Assembly: GCA_047967505.1 (NCBI GenBank)
Contig: CM106539.1
Strand: one strand, 5' to 3'
DNA: 64,000 nucleotides
DNA from: Dipteris shenzhenensis
Lineage: Eukaryota > Polypodiophyta > Polypodiopsida > Gleicheniales
Part shown: positions 36,598 to 48,409 of the stretch, piece by piece
How the letters are laid out: every line of letters starts with the position of its first letter
How positions within the stretch are numbered: position 1 is the first letter of the stretch
Made by a program: the position numbers and the translations under genes
Notes under the pieces: generated by a model
Told to the model about the DNA's origin: nothing
The model's input: only the letters and a program-made list of their open reading frames with translations
Database searches by the model: none

Positions 36598-37966
36598 TTA
36601 TCTGTTGTGTAGATGACATTCTTTTGACCTTCTACAACTCTGTTCCTCTTTTGGATTGCAATCAGTGTCTAGGTACACTGTATCAATCTTCTGCATTTCC
36701 TTGTTTGCAAGAAACGTATTCCCATGTTTATTTGGAAAATGACCGTGAACCACGATGATTTCCTCTACCATAGAAATTCCCTCGATTACTACTGGATTGA
36801 CTGCCTTGGTCGTCCTACTTCTTGCAGCAATCTCTTTCATAGTGTCCAAACTTATGATAGTAGTTGCACTAAATGTTTGACACGTTGGTGGATGCATTCG
36901 CTCGTCGTTGGAATCTTCCTTGATTGGAATGATTTCCTCTTTGTTGATTCTAATGTTGCTGAGGATGATGCTGATGCTGACTTTGCTGATGATTTTGTTG
37001 TTCATGATGATCACTTCTCTGGAATGATCTACCTCTGCCTCGGCTTCTCTTTGAAGCTGTGAATTCCTGATCATTAGAATGACCTTTGCGTGCATGAATG
37101 GCTTGCGTCTTGAGTTCTTCACCAAGTAAGACTGACTGAAGTCCAGAATTTGCCGTTGAATGGCAATACTTTGGACTAGATTCTTGTATCCCTCTCCTAG
37201 TCCATTCAGGATGACTTGAACCATTTCTGTTGTATTCATGGTCTCTCCTACTACTGCGAGTTGATTGTTATAGTCTTTGATCCGGAGTACATAAGCATGA
37301 CCGGTTTCGCTACTGTTGTGAAAACTCTGGTTGATTTGGTTTCTTAGTGTGAGAATCTTGGAAGTGTCGTAGAAAGCTGCGAACATATCCCATGCTTTTT
37401 TTGATGTCTTGATGGTGTTGAGCTGTCCTAGCATGACATCTTGCACATTCTGCTTGATCAGATGATATGCATACTTATCTTTCTTATCCCATTCTGCTTG
37501 TACTCGGGCAATGGCAGGATCTGCTATAGGTGCAGAAACTGTTTGTGTAGCTGGAGATCCCGCTGCTAGTGTTGTGACAACAAGGAGGGTAGAGCTACTG
37601 CTGGTTGGATCGTCCAATGGTCTAGGTGTAGATCCATCGACATACTCCCATTTGTCCTGAAGTACAAGAATGGTCTCCATTCGATATTTCCATGTGCCGT
37701 AATTGGACTTGTCTAGCTTAGTAGATGCCTGTAGATTGAGGTTGCTAGTCGCAGACATGGTGCAAGAAATGTACTCAAAGTGTGACAACAAGGAGGGTAG
37801 AGCTACTGCTGGTTGGATCGTCCAATGGTCTAGGTGTAGATCCATCGACATACTCCCATTTGTCCTGAAGTACAAGAATGGTCTCCATTCGATATTTCCA
37901 TGTGCCGTAATTGGACTTGTCTAGCTTAGTAGATGCCTGTAGATTGAGGTTGCTAGTCGCAGACAT
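36598..37966 (-). pseudogene. copia-3 gag with duplicated 5' end
   Basis: The minus strand has two copies of the start MSATSNLNLQASTKLDKSNY (ATG at 37966 and 37758) because of an exact 208-bp duplication. The downstream copy continues as a UBN2-type capsid (WDKKDKYAYHLIKQNVQDVM, then FYDTSKILTLRNQINQSFHN and VILNGLGEGYKNLVQSIAI). A frameshift near 37130 leaves the basic C-terminal region in other frames. The zinc knuckle and protease are not clearly readable. Confidence 0.85.
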
Positions 37967-37988
37967 GGTGCAAGAAATGTACTCAAAG
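37573..37988. repeat. Perfect 208-bp tandem duplication
   Basis: 37573-37780 and 37781-37988 appear identical by eye, each starting TGTGACAACAAGGAGGG and ending GTACTCAAAG. Confidence 0.93.
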
Positions 37989-40402
37989 TGTCGTGAAAAT
38001 CACTGTCTGAATCAATTGCAAAAAACACCAATTGTGACAAGTGAAATCTAGACTATCAGTGAAGGTAGAACTGTAATATATAGTGTGATTTGAATTATAA
38101 GGCTTGTGGCAAATGATGCCAGGAATAGCCAAGAGGCTTTACAAGGCTGAAATAAAGTGCACAATGTCGTGAAATAGCCGAATAGGCTTTACCATGATGG
38201 CATGTGTGTGAAATCAAATCATGTGCTGTCTGTCCATTGAACACTCGGCAATGCCTCTGAACACTAAGTCTGCTAACTAAACTGATGAACGTCAAGTTTT
38301 AGGTAATGTGAACTTCGAAAAAGAACTAGTTAGGAATTTTGGGCATGGCTTAGATTGGCAACTTGGAAAAATTCAAAGCGTCCCTTTCTATGGCGATCTA
38401 GTCGACTCTGATCTAGATCTATACCAACCGTTGATTGATGAAAGAATGGCAAATAGTTTCTTTTCTTTGGTTCTTTTTATGTATTGGGTCAAATGCGTCG
38501 ATGTAGAGGCTGATGTGCATGTAAGAAGTGGATTTGTCGGCGAAGCTCAAAAGTGAGTGTAACTTGTGCCAAAATGTGCATGTGATGTGATGAGCACGTA
38601 GAGCACGAAAAAATGATTGTTTCACCTTTTTGTAGCACCCTCAAATTCCTTATGGATCAAGAGATACAGCTTGATCTAGGTGGAGGGGCAAAAAAGAGTG
38701 AAAATGCACAGTGATGATGTGGCACTGTGAGTCACATGTAATGATGATGTGGCACTGTGCTTAGCAAGAGGTGTGCCTGTGGAGCCCTGTGATGATGTGG
38801 CAGTTGTGTGCACATGTAGTGACTGTGTGTGCTTGCCAGGGGGTAAGAGTGCCTGTCAAGGGATTAGAGTGCCACGTGGCACTCATGAGGTGGCAGTTGA
38901 TTGGTATGATGATGTGGCACTACTGACTAGGATGCTGATGTGTTAGTGTTGATTGGACCTGCCTATGTGGTAGGTGATGACATGGATGAGGCTGCCACAT
39001 GGTAGAAAACTGACCAATCGGTTAACCCTAGGTCTCCTTCACTTAACCAACCCTATCCACTTTCTAACTAGGGTTATTGTACTCGGGTTACCTTGACCCA
39101 AGGTGGGTGATGTGGCACATGGATAAGTGTTTTGCCACGTGGCAAACTTTGACCAAGGGTTAGCCTTCACCTAACCAAGGTAAAAGGTTATCCTCCACGT
39201 GTTTTACAGAGAGGAGTTGTGAAGTCTGTTGCACCTCCAAGGAAAGGCTATGGCATTGCATCGGAGGCATTGCTAGAGGTCGCTTAATCAATGGAGCTGT
39301 GGGCTGGATGTCGATGAAGCACTGTTGTCTTAAGCCTATGAGGCGCTGCTGTCTTGAGCCCATGCGTGGAAGGAGGCTTGGAGCCAAAGCGGGTCATTGA
39401 GGAGGCTATATAGTCGTTAAACTTGGAGGTGCTGGCGTGATACCGAGAGGTCGCCCGTCACTGCTGGAGAGGCTGGCCGTAGGAGAAGTGGTGCAGTGGA
39501 GTGGCCGTTGGAGCTTGCTGCTAGCAATAGAGAGGAAGTCGTAGCTGGAGGAGCTTTGGACCTTTGGAAGTCCCATTTGGGAGGCCAATCGGTAGCGTGT
39601 TGTGGAAGGGCCCTTGCTAGGGTCGCCTCTATGACTGGGGCAGTCTGGATGCAGCCTCCGTGAACGTTGTTGTAGGAGCTTCTGGCGACGAGGAGCCGTC
39701 TCGGAGGTGCTTCAGTGCGCTAGCTATAGGTTGGTATAGTATAAGAGTCGTTGTAGGTGCCGCCGCACAAAGATGGAGGTGGCCGGTTGCATTGAGGTGG
39801 CCGATGGTGCTGTGGGAGGTGGAGCAATGAAGCTAATGGGCATGCAGTAGATTTGAGTTGTGTATGGAGTCTTATGCGCTATAGAGAGCTAGGAGTCGGA
39901 TGCTACAACAAGGAAAAGGATGTGTTGATACCTTGATGTGCATGTTGCCTTAGCCTGTGAGCCGTTCGATTGCTGAGTCTTGCTACTCATTAGGTCGGAT
40001 GTGATGCTGTGTGACAAAGGTCCTGTAGCTCATTGAGGATGGAGCTGGCCGCAAATAGAGACTCTCTCTCATTCTCAATGCAATAGATCTCTCAAGCTTT
40101 CTCAATGAGCATCTCTCTCTTTTCCTCTCAATGAATCCTACAAAGATCTCTTTCTTTCAACTAAAATCTCTCAAGAAGAAAGTGATCTCTCTTGGAATGG
40201 AAGTGAAGTTCACTCTAGAAGAAACTCAAATCTCTCAATGAAACCTCACAAAATGAATGGAAATATCTCTTTCAAGTGACGAAGATTTTCTCTAATGAGT
40301 GAACGGAAATCCTCTTTTATCAACGGAATGAAAGAACTCTCAATCGCTCTTGATCTCTCACGCTCTCACACAAGGATCACCATGTCTCAGCAGAAGATAA
40401 GG
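37989..40402 (-). other. copia-3 long leader or uncharacterised insert
   Basis: No ORF with a recognisable domain. 38700-38940 contains repeated GATGATGTGGCA blocks. 40070-40400 is rich in CTCTC and GAAAT runs typical of the DNA after a PBS. Confidence 0.4.
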
Positions 40403-40416
40403 GAGCTCTGATACCA
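40403..40416 (-). promoter_or_regulatory. Primer-binding site
   Basis: Minus-strand TGGTATCAGAGCTC, an exact initiator Met-tRNA complement, directly abuts the LTR. Confidence 0.85.
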
Positions 40417-40673
40417 TGACAAAATATGAAGAGGGGAGAGGAGAAGAGTGGAGATAAGGAGAGAGGGCACATCTAGAGAGCACACCACAAATGACTAACT
40501 GTACACTAGATTTTGTTGAAAATGTAGAATATATACAAACCCATTTAGGGTTAGGTTTAGGGCATTTAACCCTTTCCTTTATAGCACTCTATTGGATTAG
40601 TGCTATGCACATATGGTCACATGATGGTGCTATGCACATATGATCACATGATGTTGAGCATGAACTCTCAACA
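40417..40673 (-). repeat. 5' LTR of copia-3
   Basis: Read on the minus strand it starts TGTTGAGAG and ends TTTTGTCA directly before the PBS. It contains a TATA-like CTATAAAGG and a TATATATTC block. No partner LTR lies in the window. Confidence 0.7.
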
Positions 40674-41509
40674 GTGAGGACATGGCCAAGGGTAAAGTCA
40701 AGCTAACATGTAGCCATGTCTAAGTGTGTCACCAAGCGTCGACCTTGAATGGAAGCGATGGAGCCTCAGCCAAACACCGGTTTTGTAGCAGAGGTGCATA
40801 AGATTGCAGTGTCACCACGAATCAGTCAATGAAGGTTGGTGCACCAAGTGCATATCTTTTTGGAAGGTGGTTTTCTTAGGTAGTATGATATGGTTGTAAT
40901 AGGCAAAGAAGAGAACAAGAGAGAATAGTTTGCCGAGTTCTCTTCATCTGACTTGATCCTACTAGGATAGGAAGTGCTCACTGCAAGCTGAGGCATCCTG
41001 GTTGTAATCAAGATAGTTTGATTCAATATAAGTGAATGATGATTATCTATTCGACTCCATTGATGTTATGCACTCCATATTCTACTAAGTGTTTTAGTGT
41101 ATATGCAACTCGGTATTTTCTCAGATGATTCTTCTACGATAGCTAATCTCAACCTCTGAGTGTATATATGTGCCATCTATTCTATACCCAAGAACATCTA
41201 CTCTAGGACTACAAGAGAAAGCATCTTTACTAAGCACATCATCAAGTTGAGAGCACCTATCTGAGTTAGTCTAGGATGAGGGAACCGGACTGTTAACAAT
41301 ACCTATTGCCTCATTGGGATTGGGTCTCTTTGGCACCCACTTCTCCCTAGGGACCATAAAATGCTTAGGATTTATAGTTAGAGGCTTGGGATTTTCCTTT
41401 TTTGGGGGCAATTTTTAACAATATTGTTGGACAAACCACAAAGCAAGTAGGAATTAGGGAGGTTCTTCTACACTAGCTACTATTCTTTGAAAATGCTCCG
41501 ATTTCTATT
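40674..41509. other. No gene recognised
   Basis: AT-rich DNA with only short ORFs. Confidence 0.5.
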
Positions 41510-41890
41510 GAGGATGACAAGAGATTTGGGAAGTTCTTTTGTAAGGCCCATCTGAATGCAAACCTAGAGATTGGCCCTTCTCTACCCCTAACGCTTTGCC
41601 CAAACCACTAGAAAGGGAAGGCACCTAGTTACGTTAAGCTAAAGGGACATTAAGGAGTTCAACCCAGATCAAGGTCTTATTTTATCTCTCGGTGGTGGGA
41701 GAAAAGCCTTGGGACCACCATTCTAGGTATAGAGGCTCATCCTTAATAGTACAAAGGCATAGTTGTAAAGCCTAAGTAATCATTTTAGTCCAAATGCATA
41801 GTTATAGAGCCTTGGTATTCATTTTAGTCCTCTCAAAATTCAAAACAAAGTATCCCTTCCTCAAGAACCTTACATTGGTAACATTCATCC
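41510..41890 (-). pseudogene. LINE ORF1 (DUF4283-like) relic
   Basis: The minus strand gives VRFLRKGYFVLNFER, then LEWWSQGFSPTTER and TLIWVELLNVPLA followed by GLGKALGV. These match the strand order of DUF4283 in plant LINE ORF1 proteins (fl.kgfF...f, W.pgFsp, vWvrl..lp, iG..lG). Stops interrupt it, and the rest of the LINE is missing. Confidence 0.55.
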
Positions 41891-42461
41891 CTTTACAAAC
41901 CCTATTCATTCTAAGACAAGTTTCTAGCATTGATTTTGGGGTGGGTGCCAGAAAGGAGACCAACTAATATGCATGCTAAGCGATTCAATAGAGTCATGAA
42001 AGAGCTCATCATCAAGGATCATAGACTCACACATACTTGCATGAGAAGATGCTGGTGTCTCTTCAAATTCTTCCCAAACTCTTTATGAAATTTTTGTGCT
42101 CTTGCATGAGCATCTCTTTTGTCACCTTGGCTTGAGGGGGATGCTACAACATTCATAGCTTGAGGCTTCTTCTGCATTTGTGGCATGAGGAATGTTTGGG
42201 GCCCACTTGTGTGTCATTCTCTTAGCCTTGCCTTTATCCTTGGTCTCTCTTGAGTGCATGCTTTGCTCTCCATCTTGTCAGCTTGCAAGATCTCTTGTAT
42301 GCATAGTTTGTTATTTGTCTTGCCTCCTTGAGATGTTCCTAGAGCTAGAATTGTCAATATCATCCATGTTTTGTTTGCTAGGTATTGAAAGAAACCCTCC
42401 TTTAGAAGCATTGATCACCCTTGAGTAACTAGGCCTAGAGGAGAAAAGGGGGACCTCCTTT

Positions 42462-42540
42462 AGGTTTGCCCAAAAAGTGTGGATTTCTAGGTTTGCTCAA
42501 AAAGTGTGGATTTCTTGGTTTGCTCAAAAATGGCACAAAA
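42462..42540. repeat. 27-bp tandem repeat, three copies
   Basis: AGGTTTGCYCAAAAAGTGTG-type units start at 42462, 42489 and 42516. The last is partial. Confidence 0.9.
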
Positions 42541-44689
42541 GAGATGTTCCAAAAGTTTGGATTGCTAGGTTTGATAGAATTTGGGCAAAATCAACACCAA
42601 AAAGACACTTCTATCTGCTATGGCTACTACTACACAAAATAGTGTGGAGAACAAGTAGGACATGGGTTACTAGGCAGGGGGTGGACAATGCAGGAGATGC
42701 CTTAGGAGTCAAGAAGATGTTCCCCACCTTTGTATGAACTATCCTCAGTTATTGTAGATCTGGCACATTAGTAAAAAAGGGAACTCATTTTGGGGCCTTG
42801 CAAAAATGGATTTTAATTAGAGTTTCCTATAAGTTTCTCTATTTAAAGTGGATTTCACCTCCGTCCTGACTCGTGCTGCAATAGATACGTTTAGCTCCCA
42901 TTTCAAGACTCCATAATTAACCTCCACACATCTTTGTTTTTCATTTCTTAAAGGCTTACCACCATCACTAACACTTTGTTTTATAAAATGTTAATGAGGA
43001 TGTGAAGCAATCGTACAATGTTGCTCAAAAAAATGGTAGCATGTAACCATGCCACTGAAGAAATATTGATTTAGAAGAAGAGTATGCACCTGTGCAAAAA
43101 TGACAAAAGGGTCCACATGTAGATGCCATGCAAAGAGAGAACATGAGGGTAGAAGTCTTACATCTTATCGATGTATGGTGTGATGGAGGCATTTATCCAA
43201 AATTTGCAATCAGAAACTCTACTCCTCCATTTTCAATGCGACAACACTACTGAAGTTTGTGGGTTATGACAATAAGGGATTGCGTGGATACATTAGAATT
43301 TAGTCTACTATTTGGAAAAATGTACAAAGGCTTATACCAACAAGAGATACAATGGATAGCAAATAGCTCTAGATTGAAAGAGCAACTACCAAGGGAAATT
43401 GAAGAATATTCAAAGAGAAGGGGGAAGCTAAGGAAAGCCAGAATAAAAGCCACTCCATTGGGAGATAGACTCATAAATATAAAAATTCACAACATTGTGA
43501 AATTGAAATCTAGAAATAGATATGCAAGCGTAGAGTTCATAAAGCAAGACAAGTTTTCTTTTGCTTTGCTATTTAACATGCAACACAAAGACAACAATCA
43601 CGTTATGATAATATCAGTTGAGCATAGAAAAACTCTTATGTGTGTGCTTGTTATAGGAAAGTCCAAGAACCTGAAAAGGAGAATTTTGATCCTAATGCTT
43701 TTTTAGTTAAACAAAGGTTTACTTTCAACTACTAGTGCAAAAGGTATGCTAGAGGGAAAAACTTTAACACTGTCAAATGCAATGTTGTGCAACAATTTGT
43801 AAATAGCAACAAAGTTGATGTGGATGTAATCCAAGAGTCACTTGATGAGAGTAGAGTGAGAAAGATTACACCTCTATTTTCAAATTAGTGTCATCAATCG
43901 TGAAAGATCAGAGGATAAAACGTGTGCTCTTACCGAAGTCCATAGAAGTGTGGAAGTTAAGAGGCATACTCAACTAGCAAGTAGATGATTATTTTGAACA
44001 TTGTTTGCATATTGAGGGGGTGTAGAAAGGTGAGAAGGGAAGCATTGTGTATTATCCTTTGAAGGAAAAATTTATTGATCTTCAACAAGGCTGGAGATGA
44101 GTGATATTCTGTTGGTGCCACCAACAAGGAAGCCAAAAGATGAAGGAATAAAATACATGAGGTAACACACAATAATGACACAAGCGAGGTTGCTTATGAA
44201 GAGGCCATGAGAAGCCAAAGGGAAGCATCCATTAGAGACCTCATTCAAGAGACTACCATAAGGGATTTTTGAAATTCACAAAGGTTGATTGAGCTATTGG
44301 GGGTCTAGGATTGTCATCAAGTTAGAAGATATCACAAGATTCCTTTGCCCAAAGAGTGTCTACTAGCCTTGAAGTCACAGACAAAGTGCGTAAAAGATAC
44401 AATTATTTGTCTTTTCTTAGGTAAGTGTCTTCTTGTTTAGGTGATTATATGGAGTCAATGCACCGACAATGGTATTTTTATCAGCATCCACAAAGTAGAG
44501 TTAAAAGAGAATTATCAGATTGAAGTTCATCTATTTGATCTCTGCTTCTCTGTCTTACGAAGATACTGCAGCTTCTGCTTGATCACTAGCATCCTCTTGC
44601 CTTATTACTCAGAGTAAGTGAGCAAGGCATTTTACTTTAGAGCATCTATCATTTGTTGTTGTAATCTTTATTAATGTATGAGTCTTGTT
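42541..44689. other. Mostly anonymous DNA with one 149-codon ORF
   Basis: The longest plus ORF (43257-43706, Lys/Arg-rich, motif QLPREIEEYSKRRGKLRKAR) has no recognised domain. It could belong to the decayed transposon suggested by the Ulp1-like sequence downstream. Confidence 0.35.
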
Positions 44690-45045
44690 TTGCAGCACAA
44701 CCATTGGAGCCTAGTCTATATTGACCTTCAAGAAGACAATGTTTTCATTTCAACTCCCTCTATGGATCACATAGGGAGCTTGATCTGTATGTGTTTTTTA
44801 CTATACCCTATTGAACACCTTAATGATTACTTAAGCATTACTAACAATAGGATTATATTTGCAGATGCCTGAAAAGGCTATTGGATGTCTTGGATCATTG
44901 TCCTCTAGATGTAAATCTACTAGATTTATTAAAATCTATGACTTGAAAGTAATTACTTTCTAGTTGTTCAACATGTTTGTTCCCTCCTGCATAAACACCA
45001 CAACACGAATATCCTTACTCATGTGGGCGGAGGACAAGAATATGT
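44690..45045 (+). pseudogene. Ulp1-type (C48) protease-like transposon relic
   Basis: The plus strand reads HNHWSLVYIDLQEDNVFIS at about 44698-44755, matching the catalytic His block (HW.Lv.iDl) of Ulp1 proteases. About 270 bases later, in another frame, TPQHEYPYSCGRR resembles the Gln...Cys-Gly block that carries the catalytic Cys (TGT at 45022). Plant Mutator-like and CACTA-like transposons often carry captured Ulp1 domains. The frame is broken, and no transposase or terminal inverted repeat was identified. Confidence 0.4.
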
Positions 45046-45789
45046 TAGATACCTTCTTTCTAGAAGTTCAACCAGAGAGGGTAAGTATATAAATCAATAT
45101 CTTCATAATGAATCTTGTACAAATGCCAGTAGGAGACAAAATATAATCGAGTCTTTGCTACTCTTGTTCTTCCTTATATATTACAAAGGATAGTTAAACA
45201 TCATTTTATGTGGATGGATATAGATCTATTGCCTTGGAAAAGCTACTTAGTTATACTCATAGAGCACCTAGACAAAGATCCATAGTTAGTGTCTCTGACG
45301 TGAAGGTGCCCCTTTATGAGGAGCCTGCTATCATGGTTGGGCCCTCGGGTGGTGTAAAGGAGTACATGAATGAGGAAACCAGTTAGTTGAGGAGAGTCTC
45401 AATGCGGAGGAGCAACTTCCTCAGAAGGACCCCAACCTATGGCTCCATCGAAGGATCAACCTATGGAGGATCAGTATCCACCAAGTGGTCAGATAGTACA
45501 TGAGGAGGATCCACCAACACAAAGGAGTTGCAACCTCTATTTGATTGAACAACCTCCAACTTGTATCTAATGTAACACGCCTTAATGGGGAATGATCTAA
45601 CCACATAAGCTTACTTGTTTCTTCACCACCTTTAAAGTACACCCTAGATTTGTGGCTCATGCAAGATCATAATTGGGGTGTCAAGCCTTAAGTTAAACCA
45701 TCGCCACTACATAAAATTATGGCTACACTATAACACAAATGTCTCCGCTGCAAGGCATGTATCTTTTCTTAGAGAGTATGAAAGGATAC

Positions 45790-46016
45790 TCAAATTGCCA
45801 TGCCATCAGCCTACTTTGAAATCATTCACAAGAGTAAGATTTTATCAATACTTTATTTGCAGGCACTATGTCCACCCATACATTGGGGGCATAATATAGT
45901 CTTGTGAACTTTATTTGAGAGGCAAATTGCCATGCCATGAGCCTACTCCCAAATCATTCATAAGAGTAAGATTTCATCCACAAGTGTATTTGGTAGGCAT
46001 AATATAGTTTTGTGAG
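45790..46016. repeat. Diverged tandem duplication, about 130-bp period
   Basis: CAAATTGCCATGCCATCAGCC at 45790 recurs at 45922 with matching flanks (ATTCA..AGAGTAAGATTT and GGCATAATATAG). Confidence 0.8.
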
Positions 46017-46039
46017 ATGGGGTGGGAAACACATACCTT

Positions 46040-46550
46040 TCTTCAATAGTTCTACCATGTTTCATAACAGACGAGGGCCCCCAATTTGAGTTGCCATGAA
46101 GCCGTGGAGGCGGATGACTCTTAGAGAGTCGGACTCTCTTCCGATCGTTGACAGTACAGAGTTTCTGAACACTGAAGGTCATTTCTATCATTATCTTGGC
46201 TTCAAGCGACGAGTCAGTTAGGAGTATGTCGAAGATTCCAAATCTCGATGCGTAGAATTTGTATGGAGCAAATGAACGCTTCTTTATCGCAATCACGTTG
46301 AAAGTTTTCTACTCATGCTGGTGGTTTTATCTTTTAGTCTAGTCCATATAGTCAAGGAGGCAGATTTTACTATGTTTATTCTTTTACTTAGCCTGGGCAT
46401 CCTGAACGTTCTTTTTGGCCAATTGCTATAGACACATCTCACCAAGGAAGGCATCCTAACTTTGCATCCATGGATGCCTAAAACGGGCTGAAATATTTGT
46501 GGAGTATCTGAGGTAATTCTGCCATGACACTTTGATGCCAAAAGTGACCC
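46040..46550 (+). pseudogene. gypsy integrase scraps, plus strand
   Basis: Near 46055-46090 the plus strand reads CFITDEGPQFE (integrase TDrGpQF block). Near 46497-46530 it reads VEYLR.FCHDT, equivalent to the VDEYLRYFCHET of the relic at 54.7 kb. The pieces are separated by stops. Confidence 0.45.
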
Positions 46551-46649
46551 ATAACTTTAAACTCTGCATCCATGTCACTCATGATGTTCAAACACGTTAT
46601 CAATAAACTCCCGTGCAATATGAGAGACTGAAAGTGTGTCGGTCACGAC

Positions 46650-46760
46650 GTAAATGATAAAAAACTCATGGCAGCATCTGTCCATTTGCCTTCTGGGATG
46701 GCTAATGGCTGCAACAAGTCAGTTGGAAGCTTGATGTCTACTTTGTTTTACTGGCATGGC
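46650..46760 (-). pseudogene. gypsy integrase scrap, minus strand
   Basis: The minus strand gives KLPTDLLQPLAIPEGKWTD, the LQPLPIPE.KW linker that joins the zinc domain to the integrase core. Confidence 0.45.
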
Positions 46761-47231
46761 AAACTCTCTGAGACATATTAACTCTTTTCATCATTCCTAC
46801 TTTCAGAAGCTATGGTTCCATGCTGCTTCTGCCATACAAAGCTCCCAATTGCATAGATGCGGGAGGTGCCATGTGGGCACAACTTAGAAGTGTCGCAATG
46901 GGCACGAGTATGCACAAGGACAACCAAGTGGGCAGCATGAATAGCAGCAAATAGATCTGCCACATAGGCAACATAGGAGGAGATAGATGGGTTGTTTGAA
47001 CAGCCATGTGGGCTGCATCAGCAGCCATCTGGGTTGCAACGTGAAGAGCAGCATATAAGCCGGATCTAGCCCCGTGGTGCAAGAGGGCCATGGGGATGGG
47101 GTAGGTAGCAAAGGGCCAAAGAATGGCTTTTGTATAGGGCTTGTTGGAGATTTAACAATTAATGGAACTTGCTTTCTAAGGCAAGCTCAAACATGAGCAA
47201 CGGAAAATATGTGAATCCACATCCTATTCTC
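46761..47231. other. No gene recognised; low-complexity
   Basis: Contains degenerate repeats around ATGTGGGC and CAGCA. ORFs on the minus strand reflect composition only. Confidence 0.4.
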
Positions 47232-47323
47232 ACACTTTTTTTTGGGGGGGGGGGGGTTGAAATCTATTAAGGATTATATTACAAGAATCAATACCGAGAG
47301 GGGGGGACCTCTAGCTACAAGGC

Positions 47324-48352
47324 TCAAAAGATATCATTATATGACAGGAAAGCAATATAATCTAAATCGCGTGCACGGAGACAATCATAAAACGATTGCC
47401 GTAGAGATGCTTGGAAGAACTGATAATACTTAGCAAAAGCGGGATCAGCAAAGACCCGATGGTTGCAGTCCTTCCATAGGGTCCATAGAGTGCCCAAGAA
47501 AAAATGATCAAAACCGTGCTTGTCTGGATGAAAGCCAAACAACCAAAAATGCTTTTCAAAAGAAGCACTGGGGAAACGAGCCCTATGCTGTTGTTGCAAT
47601 ACCCGCAGTCTTTTCCTCCACCACTTAGCTGGCCGTTTCAATCGCCAAATAGAATTACCTTTCTGAAACCCAGGGTTGAGGCAAAAGGATTTTGTATAAT
47701 GCAGGCACAGTAATCTGAGATAGCCTCAAAGGACGAGAGGAGGACCCAAGGGAAGTCAGAGTCCAATCCTCTGATCTATCCTGGAGTTCCAAAGGGGGAA
47801 TCGGGACCAAAGGTGAAAGCATACAAGTGATTTGCTGCCACAAAGTACGAGAATGAGAACCCAAACCATACTGTGTGGTTGCCAGAGAAAAGGGAAGCAT
47901 AGAGGCATCCTCATGAATAACATCAGCAACAGTATTGATCCTTTAAAAGAAATAACGTAAGAACGGCGAGGCTCTTGTAAAGCAAGCGGAGGCTGAAAAA
48001 CTTTTGACCAGTGAATGCTTTCAGCCCGCAAAGAATTACCCATCAGAGACTGTCAACCATGCCATTCCAGGTGAGACAGAATATGCTTCCAGTCAAGAAG
48101 CAATTTGGAGACCATAGGGCAGCCATGCAAAGTGCCATCAATGCACCCAAACAAGAAATCCCACTGAGTGGGTTGCCAATGACCAAAAGCAAGAGTACTG
48201 ATATGTATGAGCAGTGATTGAATCATGAGAGCCCAGGGCTGATCACCTTTCAGAAATTGCAGCAACATTTTTCCCCTGTGAGCAAGGATGTGCACGTGGA
48301 TATTAGTGATATTCAAACCGCCATGCATCTTAGGGGAACAAATTCGATGCAC
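47324..48352 (-). pseudogene. ORF2 C-terminal remnant of the deleted LINE
   Basis: The minus strand reads RICSPKMHGGLNITNI (typical IC.PK..GGLGI.n), then a broken middle part. It ends with FFLGTLWTLWKDCNHRVFAD, the W..W..RN..VF block near the end of plant LINE ORF2. Frame changes occur near 48050 and 47650. Confidence 0.75.
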
Positions 48353-48409
48353 CGAAAGCAGTCTGAGACTTTTTCTGCCATGTTTAGAACGCCAAAAGAT
48401 CTCTAGCCT

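Larger units (their letters stand above)
35290..40673 (-). mobile_element. Truncated Ty1/copia element, third lineage (copia-3)
   Basis: The minus strand has an LTR (40417-40673), a PBS, a 2.4-kb leader, gag and integrase. RT and RNase H are absent and no 3' LTR is seen, so the left side is lost beyond about 35290. Protein sequence differs clearly from copia-1 and copia-2. The long leader may mean that the LTR/PBS and the gag belong to different elements or that a further insertion lies between them. Confidence 0.7.

Noticed and set aside
42462-42540. Possible CRISPR-like repeat array
   Set aside because: Units are directly adjacent without spacers, and the DNA is plant nuclear.
46778-47111. 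Minus-strand 60-93 codon ORFs rich in Leu/Ala/His
   Set aside because: They arise from short degenerate repeats; alternative frames look equally protein-like.
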